A stretch of 64,000 nt of DNA from Pseudomonadota bacterium (GTDB lineage: Bacteria; Pseudomonadota; Alphaproteobacteria; Reyranellales; Reyranellaceae): assembly GCA_018242505.1 (NCBI GenBank), contig JAFEBU010000049.1:1-64000 (forward strand), given 5' to 3'. Made by a program: the position numbers and the translations under genes. The notes under the pieces were generated by a model. It saw only the letters and a program-made list of their open reading frames with translations. It did no database searches and was not told where the DNA came from. Positions 1 through 11,301 of the stretch are shown here, piece after piece (within the stretch, counting starts at the first letter, position 1; every line of letters begins with the position of its first letter).

Positions 1-187
1 CAAAATTGAGGCCGTCGTTCTGGGGATAGGTGTTGAAGGTGATGCCGCCGTCGAGGTGGCCGCTGATCGAGAACGTATCCCACCACGACGGCGGCGACGA
101 CGAACCGGCCTTGTCCTGCGCTTGCGCGGTAACGCTTGCTGACAGCGCAAGCACGCTGACGGCGGCCGTCGCGATCTCCTTGAGCAT
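1..187 (-). CDS. Outer-membrane beta-barrel protein, N-terminal part only
   Basis: The gene reads leftward off the window edge; only about 62 residues are visible. They begin with a cleavable signal peptide ending ASVTAQAQ, followed by a Ser/Pro-rich linker and the segment FSISGHLDGGITFNTYPQ. This is the usual opening of putative porins of the OmpL-like barrel family (BBP2), whose members sit beside ammonium transport genes in some alphaproteobacteria (family knowledge, from memory). The ATG at 187 is preceded by a GGAGA-type ribosome site. The barrel itself lies outside the window, so the family call is tentative. Confidence 0.6.
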   Translation of the reverse strand, partial: MLKEIATAAVSVLALSASVTAQAQDKAGSSSPPSWWDTFSISGHLDGGITFNTYPQNDGLNF

Positions 188-261
188 CTTCCGATCTCCC
201 CGGGACTGGTTTTGACGCGGAGTCTCGGAAGCAAGCGATATGCCAGGTGCATCGGAACTGA

Positions 262-684
<423 letters not shown>

Positions 685-725
685 CTCTGCCATCGCCAGC
701 ATATCCATATCCCGAGGGAAGATCG

Positions 726-2036
726 ATGAAACGCATGTTTGGTTCTGCTCTGTCTGGCTTGGGGGCGGCCGGTGTCCTGCTTCTGCCGACGCTGGCGCTT
801 GCCGCTGACGACAAGCCCAAGCTCGACACGGGCGACACCGCCTGGATGCTGACCTCGACCGCGCTGGTCCTGATGATGACCGTGCCGGGCGTGGCGCTTT
901 TCTATGGCGGCATGGTGCGCAAGAAGAACGTCCTGTCGACGGTGATGCAGAGCTTCGCTGTGACGTGCCTGGTGACTGTCCTCTGGATGGTGATCACCTA
1001 CAGCCTTGCCTTCACGCCGGGCAACGCCGTGATCGGTGGCATGAATCGTTTCCTCCTGAACGGCATGGCGCTCGACGCTGTGAACGATCTCGCCAAGACG
1101 ATCCCCGAGTCTGTCTTCATGACCTTTCAGATGACCTTCGCCATCATCACGCCGGCGCTGATCGCAGGCGCTTTCGCCGAGCGCATGAAATTCTCGGCCA
1201 TGATGTGGTTCATGGGCCTGTGGGCGATCGTCGTCTACGCGCCGATCGCCCATTGGGTCTGGGGCGGCGGCTTCCTGGGCGACTGGGGCGTGCTCGACTA
1301 TGCAGGCGGCACGGTCGTGCACATCAACGCCGGTGTCGCAGGGCTTGTCTGTGCCTTGGTGCTGGGCAAGCGCAAGGGCTACGGCACCGAAAACATGGCG
1401 CCGCACAACCTGGTGCTGAGCGTGATCGGCGCCTCGTTGCTGTGGGTCGGCTGGTTTGGCTTCAATGCCGGTTCTGCGGTGAGTGCCAGCACCAATGCCG
1501 GCATGGCCATGGCGGTGACGCAGATCGCGACCGCTGCCGCGGCGCTGGGCTGGATGTTCGCGGAGTGGCTGATGCGCGGCAAGCCATCGGTGCTGGGCAT
1601 CGTCTCCGGTGCGGTGGCGGGCCTCGTGGCGATCACGCCGGCTTCGGGTTTCGTCAATCCGGTCGGCGGGCTGGTGATCGGTATCGTGGCGGGTGTCATC
1701 TGCTTCTGGTCGGCGACCAGCCTCAAGCGGGCGCTGGGCTATGACGACTCGCTCGACGCATTCGGCGTACACGGTGTCGGCGGTTTCGTCGGCGCCATCC
1801 TGACCGGCGTCTTCGCCGTCGAGGCGGTGGGCGGCGAAGGCAAAAAGGGCCTGATCGACGGTAACGCCGGTCAGGTCCTGACCCAGCTGTGGGGCTGCCT
1901 CGTCACCATGGCGTGGTGCGCTGTCGCCACCTTCGTCATCCTTAAGATCATCGATCTCGCGATCGGCCTGCGCGTTACTGCGGAAGAAGAGATCGAAGGC
2001 CTCGACATCAACCTCCACGGAGAGACGGTGCACTGA
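726..2036 (+). CDS. amtB: Ammonium transporter (first copy)
   Basis: This 436-residue Amt/Mep/Rh channel conducts ammonium through the inner membrane. An N-terminal signal peptide (ends LALAADDKP) precedes 11 hydrophobic segments. The first pore histidine is visible in the APIAHWVWGGG segment and the second in FGVHGVGG. Residues such as LFYGGMVRKKNVLS and the C-terminal tail LRVTAEEEIEGLD, which contacts GlnK in characterised homologues, are conserved. The ATG at 726 follows GAGGGAAG. An upstream in-frame extension exists but overlaps glnK and lacks family similarity, so it was not used. Confidence 0.95.
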   Translation: MKRMFGSALSGLGAAGVLLLPTLALAADDKPKLDTGDTAWMLTSTALVLMMTVPGVALFYGGMVRKKNVLSTVMQSFAVTCLVTVLWMVITYSLAFTPGNAVIGGMNRFLLNGMALDAVNDLAKTIPESVFMTFQMTFAIITPALIAGAFAERMKFSAMMWFMGLWAIVVYAPIAHWVWGGGFLGDWGVLDYAGGTVVHINAGVAGLVCALVLGKRKGYGTENMAPHNLVLSVIGASLLWVGWFGFNAGSAVSASTNAGMAMAVTQIATAAAALGWMFAEWLMRGKPSVLGIVSGAVAGLVAITPASGFVNPVGGLVIGIVAGVICFWSATSLKRALGYDDSLDAFGVHGVGGFVGAILTGVFAVEAVGGEGKKGLIDGNAGQVLTQLWGCLVTMAWCAVATFVILKIIDLAIGLRVTAEEEIEGLDINLHGETVH

Positions 2037-2113
2037 ACGCTGCCCTCGCCGACGTCGGGAACTCTCTCCTCCCTCGTTCCCGATCCGCCGCCTTGCCAGC
2101 ACGGCGGCAAACT

Positions 2114-2138
2114 GGGCCGGCGGCACGTCCGCCGGCCC
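2114..2138. terminator. GC-rich hairpin between the two glnK-amtB pairs
   Basis: A perfect 10-bp stem (GGGCCGGCGG / CCGCCGGCCC) closes a 5-base CACGT loop, 78 bases after the first amtB stop. No convincing T-run follows (TTCGTCC), so it may be an attenuator or mRNA-stabilising hairpin instead of a full terminator. I find no sigma-54 site after it, which suggests the second pair depends on read-through or on a promoter I cannot recognise. Confidence 0.5.
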
Positions 2139-2156
2139 TTCGTCCGGCAAATTTGA

Positions 2157-2555
<399 letters not shown>

Positions 2556-2564
2556 GGACACAGT

Positions 2565-2578
2565 TTCCGGCGCCGGAA
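2565..2578. other. 14-base perfect palindrome between glnK2 and amtB2
   Basis: TTCCGGCGCCGGAA is self-complementary and sits 10 bases after the glnK2 stop, within the 66-base spacer to amtB2. With no loop it is more likely a small regulatory or processing element than a terminator. The following A-rich stretch leads to the amtB2 ribosome site GAGGGGGAGA. Its function is unknown. Confidence 0.35.
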
Positions 2579-2621
2579 GAACAAACAGAAAAAGACTGAG
2601 CCAAACGAGGGGGAGACGCAG

Positions 2622-3950
2622 ATGCCCAGAAGTGCTTTGCGCGCTGCTGCGCTGTCGGCGGCGGCGATGGCGGTCGTCCTGCTTTCGGCCGCGGAGGCCT
2701 GGGCGGCCGACAAGCCTGCCATCGATACCGGCGACACGGCTTGGCTGCTGACAGCCACCGCCTTGGTCCTGATGATGGATATTCCCGGCCTGTCGCTTTT
2801 CTACGCCGGCATGGTGCGCAAGAAGAACGTGCTGGCGACGGCCGTGCAGGCCTTCGCCGTGGCGGCGCTGGTGACGGTCCTGTGGCTTGTCGCCGGATAT
2901 TCGCTGGCGTTCACCGACGGCGGGACCGTGAACGGGGTGATCGGCGGCCTGAGCCGCGTGTTTGGCAGCGGTCTGCCGGGCAGTGTTCACTCGCTCGCCA
3001 GGACCGTGCCGGAAAACGTCTTCCTGATGTACCAGGCGACCTTCGCCATCATCACGCCGGCAATCATCGCCGGCGCCTTCGCCGAGCGCCTGAAGTTCTC
3101 GGCCATGATGTGGTTCATGGGCCTGTGGCTCGTGTTGGTCTATGTGCCGATCGCTCATTGGGTATGGGGCGGCGGCTTCCTTGGTCGTGCAGGCGTCCTC
3201 GATTTTGCCGGAGGCCTCGTCGTGCATCTCAATGCCGGCATCGCCGGCCTCGTCTGTGCGCTGGTGGTGGGCCGGCGCGAGGGCTATGGCCACGAATACA
3301 TGGCGCCGCACAATCTGGTGCTGACCTTGATCGGCACCTCGCTGCTCTGGATCGGCTGGTTCGGCTTCAATGCCGGCTCCGCGCTCGCTTCGGGCGAGTT
3401 GGCAGGCGCGGCGATGCTGAACACCCATGTCGCCGCGGCGGTGGCGGCGCTGGTGTGGATGGCCATCGAATGGGCCGCGCGTGGCAAGCCCTCGGTGCTG
3501 GGCGTGCTCTCGGGCGCCGTCGCCGGCCTCGGCACCATCACGCCGGCCGCCGGCTATGTCGAGCCGTGGGCGGCGATGTTGATCGGGCTTGCCGCCGGCG
3601 CGGTGTGCTACTGGTCGTCGGTCGTGCTCAAGACGCGGCTGGGCTACGACGATTCGCTCGACGTGTTCGGTGTGCACGGCATCAGCGGCATCCTGGGGCC
3701 GTTGCTCGTGGGCGTGTTCGCCACCCGGGCCATCAATGATGTCGACCATGGACAAGCAGTCGGCCTGGTCGACGGGAACGCCGGCCAAGTCCTGATCCAG
3801 CTTTATGGCGTGCTTGTGATTGCGGCTTTCTCCGCCATTGTCACCTGGGCGCTGCTTCGGGTGCTCGACGCCACGATTGGGCTCAGGGTCACGCGCGAGG
3901 AGGAGACCGAGGGGCTCGACACCGTCCTGCACGGCGAGCGAATCCAGTAA
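2622..3950 (+). CDS. amtB: Ammonium transporter (second copy)
   Basis: A 442-residue paralogue of the first ammonium channel, with a signal peptide ending AEAWAADKPA and the same run of membrane segments. Pore histidines are in the APIAHWVWGGG-type segment and in FGVHGISG. The C-terminal tail LRVTREEETEGLD is retained, so GlnK control is plausible. It differs from copy one in extracellular loops (for example FTDGGTVNGVIGGL), which may change affinity. The start follows a GGGGGAGA ribosome site. It converges on the alpha-galactosidase gene, 10 bases away. Confidence 0.95.
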   Translation: MPRSALRAAALSAAAMAVVLLSAAEAWAADKPAIDTGDTAWLLTATALVLMMDIPGLSLFYAGMVRKKNVLATAVQAFAVAALVTVLWLVAGYSLAFTDGGTVNGVIGGLSRVFGSGLPGSVHSLARTVPENVFLMYQATFAIITPAIIAGAFAERLKFSAMMWFMGLWLVLVYVPIAHWVWGGGFLGRAGVLDFAGGLVVHLNAGIAGLVCALVVGRREGYGHEYMAPHNLVLTLIGTSLLWIGWFGFNAGSALASGELAGAAMLNTHVAAAVAALVWMAIEWAARGKPSVLGVLSGAVAGLGTITPAAGYVEPWAAMLIGLAAGAVCYWSSVVLKTRLGYDDSLDVFGVHGISGILGPLLVGVFATRAINDVDHGQAVGLVDGNAGQVLIQLYGVLVIAAFSAIVTWALLRVLDATIGLRVTREEETEGLDTVLHGERIQ

Positions 3951-3960
3951 CGCCGGTCGG

Positions 3961-6090
3961 TCAACCGATCGCGGCCTCGATGAGGCAGAGCGCCGAGCGG
4001 AAAGGCTCGTTCAGGATCACGGTCAGGCCGGCTGCGAGCTCGGCACCGGTCGCGGTGCTTTCCGGCCCGTCCTGGAAGGAGAGTCGATAGCGTTTGTGCT
4101 TGTGCAGGCCGCGTAGCTGGAAGGCGCGCCGGCTCTGCGGTCCGGCCAGGCGGAAGGCAAAGAGAGTGCCCTGCAAACCGTCCTTGGTGACGTACCAGAT
4201 CGCCGCCCAGTCGCCGTTTCCATCGGCCGGCGGCGTCGGCGTGAAGGCATAGCGGTCGCCGTGATGGATGATGGCCCGAATGCGTGTCGTGTAGACGGCG
4301 ACATGTGCGGCCGCGGTGGCGCGATCGGCTTCCGACCAGCGATGGATGGGCGCGCTGATGCCGAAGGTGCCGAGCATCGCCACGCGCAGCCGGAAAGGAA
4401 GGTCGCCGCGCGCATCGACGAGCGCCGGCGGCGGGTCGGGCGGCTCGCTGCCGCCCGGCCAGTCGATCAGCCAGTCGTTGCACACGATTGCCGGATGGGC
4501 GAGCTGGGTGCCGAAATGGATGGCGAGCTTGCGCAAGGCGCTGCTCTGGTCGCTCATCCAGTTGACGTGGGCGTGCGATAGGATTCCGCCGTCCAACCGG
4601 CCGCCGCCGCCCGCGCACATCTCCAGGATCAAGTCGGGAAAGGCGGCGCAGATGGCATCCTGCAGTCGATAGAGCCCGTCGTAGTGCGCGACCAGCGGTG
4701 ACTGCCCCGTCAATGTCTTGGGGAGCGAAGGCGCCCATCCGCCTGCGTCGAGGTCGGAGTTGAAATCCCACTTCATCCAATCGACGCCGATCACGCGCAG
4801 CAGGCGGGAGATCCGTTCGAAGACATGCTGCCAGGCAGCGGGCACACCGAGATTGATCACCGCCCGTTCGTTCGCGGGCGGCGGCTGGCCGTCGAAATGA
4901 TGCATCCATTCGGGATGGTTGTGGCGGACCGAGGAAGTCGGACCTGCGACCTCGGGCTCGAACCAGAGGCCGAAGCCCAAGCCTGCTTCGCGACAACGGG
5001 TCGCGATCTCCCGCAGCCCGTTGGGGAAGCGCTGGTGGCTGACGCGCCAGTCGCCTGTTCGATAGTCCCAGTCCGCATCCGATTCGCCGTTTTCATCGCG
5101 ATACCAGCCGGCATCGACGACGAAGGCCTCGCAGCCCAACTGTTTCGCGATCGGAATCAACGGGACGAGCGCATCCGCCGAAGGCTCGCCGAGGAATGGA
5201 TACCAGCTGTTGAACTGTACCGGGATCGGCCGTTCGGGATCGGGCCGGCGCGCACGGCGATAGTCGTGGAGCTTGCGTGTGGCGTCGCCGAGCGGGCTGT
5301 CGAACCGTCCGAACACCACGGTCGGCAGCTCCAGGCTTCGGCCGGCGGTGAGGCGATGGCGGAACTGCCAGTTGTTGAAGCCGCCGGACAAGATCGTGCC
5401 ATGTCGATCCGGCGCGGCATGCAGCATCCAGTTTCCCGACCAGAGGATCTGGCAGAGATAGCTCGCGTCGGCGGTCATGAGGGCGACATAGGGCTGGAAC
5501 TCGAAGCCCGTCTTGCCACTGCGGCTTTCAAGTGTGACGGCGCCCTTGGCAGGATCGGCTCGGACGATGTCCGCCTCCTCCTGCCATTCGCCCGTGAGGT
5601 AGACGATCTGCTCCACGGGCTCGTGGATCGACATCAGGAAGCCGAGCGTCTCCTGGATATCGATCTCCTGCGGGCCGCCGGTATGGCGAAGGATCGTGCG
5701 CCGGGTGAGGAAGCCCGTGACGGCGTCGAGTTCGAACGACACGACGGCCTGCAATGGCTGATCCACCGCCTTCAGGGTCATGATCCGCGTCGCCGTGTTG
5801 GCTTCGGTCCAGGAGACGATGATCCATGAAACCGGCTGCTTTTGTGGTCCGATGCCGACCATCGGTACGTCCGTCGCCGCCGATGGATGCGGAGTCTCAG
5901 GTGCACTCGCAGCAGCAAAGCAGTCGACTGCGACCACCGGGCCCCGGAGGCTGATCTCGTAGCGGTGGCCGGGTGCTGCCAAGGTACGGGGATCTTCGGC
6001 CTCCTGCGCCAGCGCCTTCCGCTGGGCGCCCGGCAGCACACCCGTGCCCCCGAAGGCCGCTCCTGCGACAAGAAGATCCCTGCGTTTCAC
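3961..6090 (-). CDS. Tat-exported alpha-galactosidase, glycoside hydrolase family 36
   Basis: About 709 residues, the family's normal size. The beta-sandwich N-terminal domain is followed by the TIM-barrel motifs NSWYPF, VDAGWY, GLWFEPE, the nucleophile segment WMKWDFN (Asp442) and the acid/base segment WMSDQSS (Asp514). GH36 enzymes release terminal alpha-galactose by a retaining mechanism. The GTG at 6090 is chosen because it gives a twin-arginine signal (KRRDLLVAGAAFGG); an ATG at 6126 would merely extend it. Periplasmic or exported action is inferred. No sugar transporter lies nearby, and substrate specificity within GH36 is not visible. Confidence 0.85.
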   Translation of the reverse strand: MKRRDLLVAGAAFGGTGVLPGAQRKALAQEAEDPRTLAAPGHRYEISLRGPVVAVDCFAAASAPETPHPSAATDVPMVGIGPQKQPVSWIIVSWTEANTATRIMTLKAVDQPLQAVVSFELDAVTGFLTRRTILRHTGGPQEIDIQETLGFLMSIHEPVEQIVYLTGEWQEEADIVRADPAKGAVTLESRSGKTGFEFQPYVALMTADASYLCQILWSGNWMLHAAPDRHGTILSGGFNNWQFRHRLTAGRSLELPTVVFGRFDSPLGDATRKLHDYRRARRPDPERPIPVQFNSWYPFLGEPSADALVPLIPIAKQLGCEAFVVDAGWYRDENGESDADWDYRTGDWRVSHQRFPNGLREIATRCREAGLGFGLWFEPEVAGPTSSVRHNHPEWMHHFDGQPPPANERAVINLGVPAAWQHVFERISRLLRVIGVDWMKWDFNSDLDAGGWAPSLPKTLTGQSPLVAHYDGLYRLQDAICAAFPDLILEMCAGGGGRLDGGILSHAHVNWMSDQSSALRKLAIHFGTQLAHPAIVCNDWLIDWPGGSEPPDPPPALVDARGDLPFRLRVAMLGTFGISAPIHRWSEADRATAAAHVAVYTTRIRAIIHHGDRYAFTPTPPADGNGDWAAIWYVTKDGLQGTLFAFRLAGPQSRRAFQLRGLHKHKRYRLSFQDGPESTATGAELAAGLTVILNEPFRSALCLIEAAIG

Positions 6091-6202
6091 GCCGCCCCGC
6101 TCCCTGATCCGCCCGGGCCACTTCACCGCGACCCGCGCGACAGCGCAACCGGTGGCCTCGTCAAGTCGGCCAATCGCCTCAAGAACTGGGTCTATTGCAT
6201 TG

Positions 6203-6231
6203 TTGTTAAAGGTTAATTTGTCAAATACAAT
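6203..6231 (+). promoter_or_regulatory. Sigma-70-type promoter for the aminotransferase-ftsK unit
   Basis: TTGTTA, 17 bases, then TACAAT: a good match to the housekeeping consensus in an unusually AT-rich island of a GC-rich region. The predicted transcription start is near 6238, about 70 bases before the aminotransferase ATG. On the other strand TTGACA occurs at 6224-6219, which could begin a divergent promoter for the galactosidase gene, but its -10 partner is poor. Confidence 0.65.
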
Positions 6232-6308
6232 GCCTGTGGTCGAGCCGGCGTGGTCCCCTCCAGCCGGTTCGTGTTGTTGGCCGGCTATTGGCCCATTGGA
6301 AGGTCTTG

Positions 6309-7514
6309 ATGTTCAATCCGCGCCTCACTGAGACGCTGACCGATTTCCCGTTTGCGCGGCTGAACGCTCTCCTCGGTCCGATCGCGCCGCCGGCGCATCT
6401 GTCGTTGATCAACATGTCGGTCGGCGAGCCCCAGGGCGCCATGCCGGCATTCGCCCGGCAGATCGTCGCCGACGAGATCGACGGCTGGAACAAGTATCCA
6501 CCCAACCAGGGCCTGCCCGACCTCAATCTCGCGATCTGTGAATGGCTGACGCGACGCTACAAGCTGCCGAAGGATCTGCTCGATCCGGCGCGGCATGTCC
6601 ATCCTACCGCGGGCAGCAAGGAAGGCGTCTACATCATCTCTGCTGTCGCCACGCCGCAGCAGAAGGGGGGCGGCAGGCCGGTGGTCGCGTTGCCCAACCC
6701 CTTCTACCAAGCCTACCTTGGCGGCGCCGTGATGTCCGGTGCCGAACCGCTGCTGGTGAATGCCAACGCCTCGAACGGTTTCCTGCCGGACTACGAAGCC
6801 ATCGATGAAGCGACCTGGGAGCGTATGTCCGTCGTCTATCTCTGCTCGCCCGCCAATCCGCAGGGCGCCATTGCTGGCATCGACTATCTGCAGAAGCTGA
6901 TCCGTCTCTGCCGCGAGCACGACGCGGTGCTGGCAGTCGATGAATGCTACGCCGAGATCTATACCGGCGAAGCGCCGGCCGGCGCCTTGCAGGCCGCGCT
7001 CGCGATGGACGAGACGGGTGGCGAGGACCCCTTCCGCAATCTCGCCGTCTTCCATTCGCTTTCCAAGCGGTCGAATGCCGCCGGCCTGCGGGCGGGCTTC
7101 GTGGCTGGCGATCCGAAGCTTGTCGCCATGGTGTTGCGCTGGCGCACCTATGGCGGGCCGCAGATCCCGTTCGGCGTCCAGAAGGCCGCTGCTGCGCTGT
7201 GGCGCGAGGAGACCCATCCGCTCGAGACGCGCGAATGGTACCGAAAGAACTTCCGCGTCGCCGAGCAGATCCTGCACAACCGCTTTGGCTACTACACGCC
7301 GGGCGGCGGGTTCTTCCTTTGGCTCGATGTCGGCGACGGCGAGGCGGCGACACGCAGGCTCTGGACCGAGGCGCATGTCAAGGTGCTGCCCGGCGCCTAT
7401 GTCTGCCGCGAGACTGAAGGAATCAATACGGCCGAGCGCTACATCCGCGTGGCGCTGGTCCATGACGAGAAGACCACGCGCGAGGGGTTGAGTCGCCTCG
7501 CCTCGGTGCTCTAG
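6309..7514 (+). CDS. PLP-dependent aminotransferase, class I/II, probably succinyl-diaminopimelate type
   Basis: This 401-residue fold-type I aminotransferase has the substrate-binding start NMSVGEPQ, a TAGSKEGVY cofactor loop, [20 protein letters not shown] and the PLP lysine in HSLSKRSN (Lys253). The C-terminal arginine segment is IRVALVHD. Alphaproteobacterial homologues before ftsK are usually annotated as DapC (N-succinyl-diaminopimelate aminotransferase, lysine and peptidoglycan pathway), but the substrate cannot be read from sequence. ATG 6309 is preceded by GGAAGG. It lies 10 bases upstream of ftsK, presumably in one transcript. Confidence 0.8.
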   Translation: MFNPRLTETLTDFPFARLNALLGPIAPPAHLSLINMSVGEPQGAMPAFARQIVADEIDGWNKYPPNQGLPDLNLAICEWLTRRYKLPKDLLDPARHVHPTAGSKEGVYIISAVATPQQKGGGRPVVALPNPFYQAYLGGAVMSGAEPLLVNANASNGFLPDYEAIDEATWERMSVVYLCSPANPQGAIAGIDYLQKLIRLCREHDAVLAVDECYAEIYTGEAPAGALQAALAMDETGGEDPFRNLAVFHSLSKRSNAAGLRAGFVAGDPKLVAMVLRWRTYGGPQIPFGVQKAAAALWREETHPLETREWYRKNFRVAEQILHNRFGYYTPGGGFFLWLDVGDGEAATRRLWTEAHVKVLPGAYVCRETEGINTAERYIRVALVHDEKTTREGLSRLASVL

Positions 7515-7524
7515 GCGAAAGGCC

Positions 7525-10332
7525 ATGGCCATCATGGGGATCGGCTCGGCGATGCAGCACAAGATCGCGATCCTGCCGGAAGGCGGGCGCGACTTCCTGC
7601 GCCGCCGCATGATGGAGCTCACCGGTCTCGCGCTGGCGGCGTTGGGCGTGATGCTGCTGATGGCCGTCTTCACCTTCAGCAACGCCGACCCCTCGCTGAA
7701 CCATGCGACCGGCAATCCGCCCAACAACCTCATGGGCCTGCCCGGCGCCTATGTCTCCGATCTGCTGCTGCAGACCTTCGGGCTGGCGATCGTGCTGGTG
7801 CCGATCGCCATGATCACCTGGGGTGTGCGGCTGGTGCGCACCCACCATCTCGGCTTCTTCGGCCTCCGCCTCTCGCTTCTCCTGCTGTCGCTGCTGATGA
7901 TGAGCGTGGCCTGCATCGGTCTCGGCGATGTCGGCGGCGCCGCAACCCATGCCGGCCCGGGAGGGCTGGTCGGTGTCGCGCTGATCGGTCGTTTCCGTGA
8001 GTTCGTGCTGAGCCATTCGAGCGGCGGCAGCCTTGCCCTGATCGAGCCGGGCTGTGCGGCGCTCGCGTTCATCGCCATGGCGCCGGCGCTGGGCATGAAC
8101 CGCACCGACCTGCCGTTGATCTTCCGCATCCTGCGTGCGCCATTCCTGGGAGGCGTCTGGCTGATGCGGGCCGCGGTCGGCCTGTGGCGTGGCCGGCCTG
8201 AGTCGCTCGACGATTACGGCGAACCGCCGTCCCCGGAGATCGGTTACGCCGAGATTCCGGGCGAGATCGACGCCAGCCAATACGATCCGGCCCACTTCAA
8301 CCAGATTCCCGAGGAGGGCACGGCGCTGCCGCCGCGCGAGTCGCTGATGGTCGATGCTCCGAATGCGCCGATCGAGCGGCCGACGCCGGCCATCCCGCCT
8401 GCGCCTGCGCCGCTCCATCCGGCGGTGCCATCGGTTGTCGATCCTGCGAGCCCCGAATCCCTGGTCGAACGCACCCTGTTCGATCGCCTCGCCGGCGGCT
8501 TTCGCATCGAGCCGATCCTGGGCCGCCTGCGCGCTGCAGCACCACCTGCCGCGGCTCCGGCGCGTTCCGAACTTCCGACGGAGGTCGTGCGCTTTGCGCC
8601 GTCAGCGCCCGTGGCCGAAGAGGAGGTCGATACCGTCGAGACACAGGGTGGCTGCCCCCCGGGTGACGACAACCCGTTCACGCCCGATTCCCAGACGGCC
8701 GAGCCGTCGGCGGCCTCCGTTGCGCCGGGTGTGAAGATCGTGCCGCGCAAGGCGGTGGCGCAGGGCAAGCGTGCTGCCAGGGCCGGTCAGCGGGAGCTCG
8801 ATCTCGGCGATAGTGAGTACGAACTGCCGCCGCTCGACATCCTGTCCCTGCCGGCGCGTGCCTCGGCGGAGACCAAGATCGACGAGAGCGCATTGGAGCA
8901 GAATGCGCGCCTGCTGGAGACCGTCCTGGAGGATTTCGGCGTCAAGGGCCAGATCGTGAAGGTGCGACCAGGCCCGGTCGTGACGCTCTACGAGCTCGAA
9001 CCTGCGCCCGGCACCAAGTCGAGCCGCGTCATCGGCCTCGCCGACGACATCGCCCGCTCGATGAGCGCCGTTTCGGCGCGTGTCGCCACAGTGCCCGGCC
9101 GCAACGTGATCGGCATCGAGTTGCCCAATGCAAGGCGCGAGACGGTGTTCCTGCGCGAGCTGCTTTCGACCCGTCACTACGAGGACAACCGGTTGAACCT
9201 GCCGCTGGCGCTGGGCAAGGATATCGGCGGCGATCCGGTGATCGCAGATCTCGCGCGCATGCCGCATCTCCTGATCGGCGGCACCACCGGTTCGGGCAAG
9301 TCGGTGGCCGTGAACACGATGATCCTGTCGTTGCTCTACAGGCTGCCGCCGAACCGTTGTCGTTTCATCATGATCGATCCCAAGATGCTGGAGCTCAGCG
9401 TCTATCAGGACATCCCGCACCTCCTGACGCCCGTCGTTACCGAGCCGCGCAAGGCGATCGTGGCGCTGAAGTGGGTGGTGCGCGAGATGGAGGACCGCTA
9501 TCGCGCCATGAGCTCGCTCGGCGTGCGCAACATCGCGGGCTACAACGAGCGGCTGACCGAAGCGCGGCGCAAAGGCCAGGCGCTCACGCGCAAGGTGCAG
9601 ACCGGCATCGATCCCGAGACCCGCAAGCCGATCTTCGAGGATGAGGAGATCGACACGACACCGCTGCCCTTCATCGTGGTCATCATCGACGAGATGGCCG
9701 ACCTGATGCTGGTCGCGGGCAAGGAGATCGAGGCGGCCGTCCAGCGCCTGGCGCAGATGGCGCGCGCCGCCGGCATCCATGTCGTGATGGCGACGCAGCG
9801 GCCGTCGGTCGACGTCATCACCGGCACCATCAAGGCCAACTTCCCGACCCGCATCTCGTTCCAGGTCACGTCCAAGATCGACAGCCGCACCATCCTGGGC
9901 GAGCAGGGCGGCGAGCAGCTCCTGGGCCAGGGCGACATGCTCTACATGGCCGGCGGCGGCAAGATCGCACGCGTGCACGGGCCGTTCGTGAGCGACAGCG
10001 AGGTCGAGGAGGTGGTGCGCCACCTGCGCGCCCAGGGTGCGCCGGCCTATATCGAGTCGGTCACCGACGATCCCGAGGGCGAAGAAGGCGGGACGGGCTT
10101 CCCGGGCGAGAGCGAGGATGGCGAAAGCGACCAGCTCTACGACCAGGCGATCGCGCTGGTCGCACGCGAGCGCAAGTGCAGCACCAGCTTCGTCCAGCGC
10201 TACCTGCAGATCGGCTACAACCGCGCCGCCCGCATCGTCGAGCGCATGGAGCGCGAGGGCGTGGTGAGCGCCGCCAACCATGTCGGCAAGCGCGAGGTCC
10301 TCGCGCGCGACATCGACGACCGCACGCGCTGA
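7525..10332 (+). CDS. ftsK: DNA translocase FtsK
   Basis: A 935-residue divisome motor that pumps chromosome ends and activates XerCD at dif. Four N-terminal membrane helices (to about residue 200) anchor it at the septum. A Pro/Ala-rich linker (about 210-430) follows, then the alpha/beta motor with Walker [10 protein letters not shown] (about 585-593), Walker B ([11 protein letters not shown]) and the [13 protein letters not shown] segment. The C-terminal gamma winged helix ([22 protein letters not shown]) reads KOPS. In many alphaproteobacteria lolA follows ftsK; here it does not. Confidence 0.96.
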   Translation: MAIMGIGSAMQHKIAILPEGGRDFLRRRMMELTGLALAALGVMLLMAVFTFSNADPSLNHATGNPPNNLMGLPGAYVSDLLLQTFGLAIVLVPIAMITWGVRLVRTHHLGFFGLRLSLLLLSLLMMSVACIGLGDVGGAATHAGPGGLVGVALIGRFREFVLSHSSGGSLALIEPGCAALAFIAMAPALGMNRTDLPLIFRILRAPFLGGVWLMRAAVGLWRGRPESLDDYGEPPSPEIGYAEIPGEIDASQYDPAHFNQIPEEGTALPPRESLMVDAPNAPIERPTPAIPPAPAPLHPAVPSVVDPASPESLVERTLFDRLAGGFRIEPILGRLRAAAPPAAAPARSELPTEVVRFAPSAPVAEEEVDTVETQGGCPPGDDNPFTPDSQTAEPSAASVAPGVKIVPRKAVAQGKRAARAGQRELDLGDSEYELPPLDILSLPARASAETKIDESALEQNARLLETVLEDFGVKGQIVKVRPGPVVTLYELEPAPGTKSSRVIGLADDIARSMSAVSARVATVPGRNVIGIELPNARRETVFLRELLSTRHYEDNRLNLPLALGKDIGGDPVIADLARMPHLLIGGTTGSGKSVAVNTMILSLLYRLPPNRCRFIMIDPKMLELSVYQDIPHLLTPVVTEPRKAIVALKWVVREMEDRYRAMSSLGVRNIAGYNERLTEARRKGQALTRKVQTGIDPETRKPIFEDEEIDTTPLPFIVVIIDEMADLMLVAGKEIEAAVQRLAQMARAAGIHVVMATQRPSVDVITGTIKANFPTRISFQVTSKIDSRTILGEQGGEQLLGQGDMLYMAGGGKIARVHGPFVSDSEVEEVVRHLRAQGAPAYIESVTDDPEGEEGGTGFPGESEDGESDQLYDQAIALVARERKCSTSFVQRYLQIGYNRAARIVERMEREGVVSAANHVGKREVLARDIDDRTR

Positions 10333-10515
10333 CATCGAATTCGCCTGGAACGACCCGCGGCGGCAAAAGGCTAGGGGCTGGCGACTGGCCGGCGACCAAT
10401 GTCGGCGCATGGCACACCCGCCCTGAAGGGGATCGGCTGGCACAGACGATGACTCGGCCGCAGGATGGGCCCCGACGTGCAGGCGCGGTACATTCGCTCG
10501 CTCGTGGGAGGCCGT

Positions 10516-11232
10516 ATGAACAAGTGTCTTTGGGCTTCAGTCCTTCTGCTCTTCTTTCAGGTTTCCAGCGTCCGGGCCGCCGCAGAGATCGTGACAACAG
10601 TCACGTTGGCGAACGGCGATACCGTCCGGTATGTCCTGACGAGCGTCGGCTCGGCGCCGCACTATGCCGTGATCCTGATGCCGGGCGGCAGGGGCGAATT
10701 GCCGATCCACCAGCCCGATGGCGTGCTGACCACCAAGCTCACCGCCAATTTCCTGATCCGCTCGCGGCAGCTCTTTGCCGATCCGCAGTTCGTTGCGGCG
10801 TCGACGGCGGCGACCTCCACGCCGACGCACATCCTCGCCATCAAGCAGGATCTCGAACGTCGGTTCGGACCGCTGTCGGTCTACGTGGTCGGCACATCGC
10901 GCAGCACCGAGGCGACGCAGGCGCTCGCTGCGCCGCTCGACGGACAGGTGGCGGGTTTCGTCCATACCTCCTCGATGACCGGCATCTCGGGCCTCGATCC
11001 GCGCAAGTTGCGCAGCCGGCACCTCCTGGTGGCGCACAAACTCGACGCATGTCGGGTGACGCGTCCTGCCGGGGCCATTGCGTCACACAACAGCTACGGC
11101 ACCGACCTCATCCTGGTCGACGGTGGCAAGAGCGTGGGCGACGACTGCGGGCCATGGGCCTATCACGGCTACAATGGCGTCGAGAAGGAGACGATCGACA
11201 AGATCAAGGCATGGATCCTGGCGGGCAAGTAA
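10516..11232 (+). CDS. Secreted alpha/beta-hydrolase-like protein of unknown substrate
   Basis: About 238 residues with an N-terminal signal peptide (MNKCLWASVLLLFFQVSSVRA). After an initial strand it shows VILMPGGRGE, a possible nucleophile elbow VVGTSRSTEA with Ser in G-x-S-x-S context, and HNSYG near the end as a possible catalytic histidine region. These suggest an exported alpha/beta hydrolase, but the family is not one I can name. ATG 10516 is preceded by GGGAGG. The 183 bases after ftsK hold nothing I recognise. It converges on hisH. Confidence 0.6.
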   Translation: MNKCLWASVLLLFFQVSSVRAAAEIVTTVTLANGDTVRYVLTSVGSAPHYAVILMPGGRGELPIHQPDGVLTTKLTANFLIRSRQLFADPQFVAASTAATSTPTHILAIKQDLERRFGPLSVYVVGTSRSTEATQALAAPLDGQVAGFVHTSSMTGISGLDPRKLRSRHLLVAHKLDACRVTRPAGAIASHNSYGTDLILVDGGKSVGDDCGPWAYHGYNGVEKETIDKIKAWILAGK

Positions 11233-11301
11233 CATCCGCTCAACGCCGGGCGATCGTGATTGCCGCCGGTGGCGTCCCGCGAAGGACCAAGTTTCACCCG
11301 G

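Noticed and set aside
6219..6224. TTGACA on the minus strand as a promoter for the alpha-galactosidase gene
   Set aside because: No -10 hexamer better than AATGCA at the right distance; retained only as a weak possibility in the entry for the opposite promoter.
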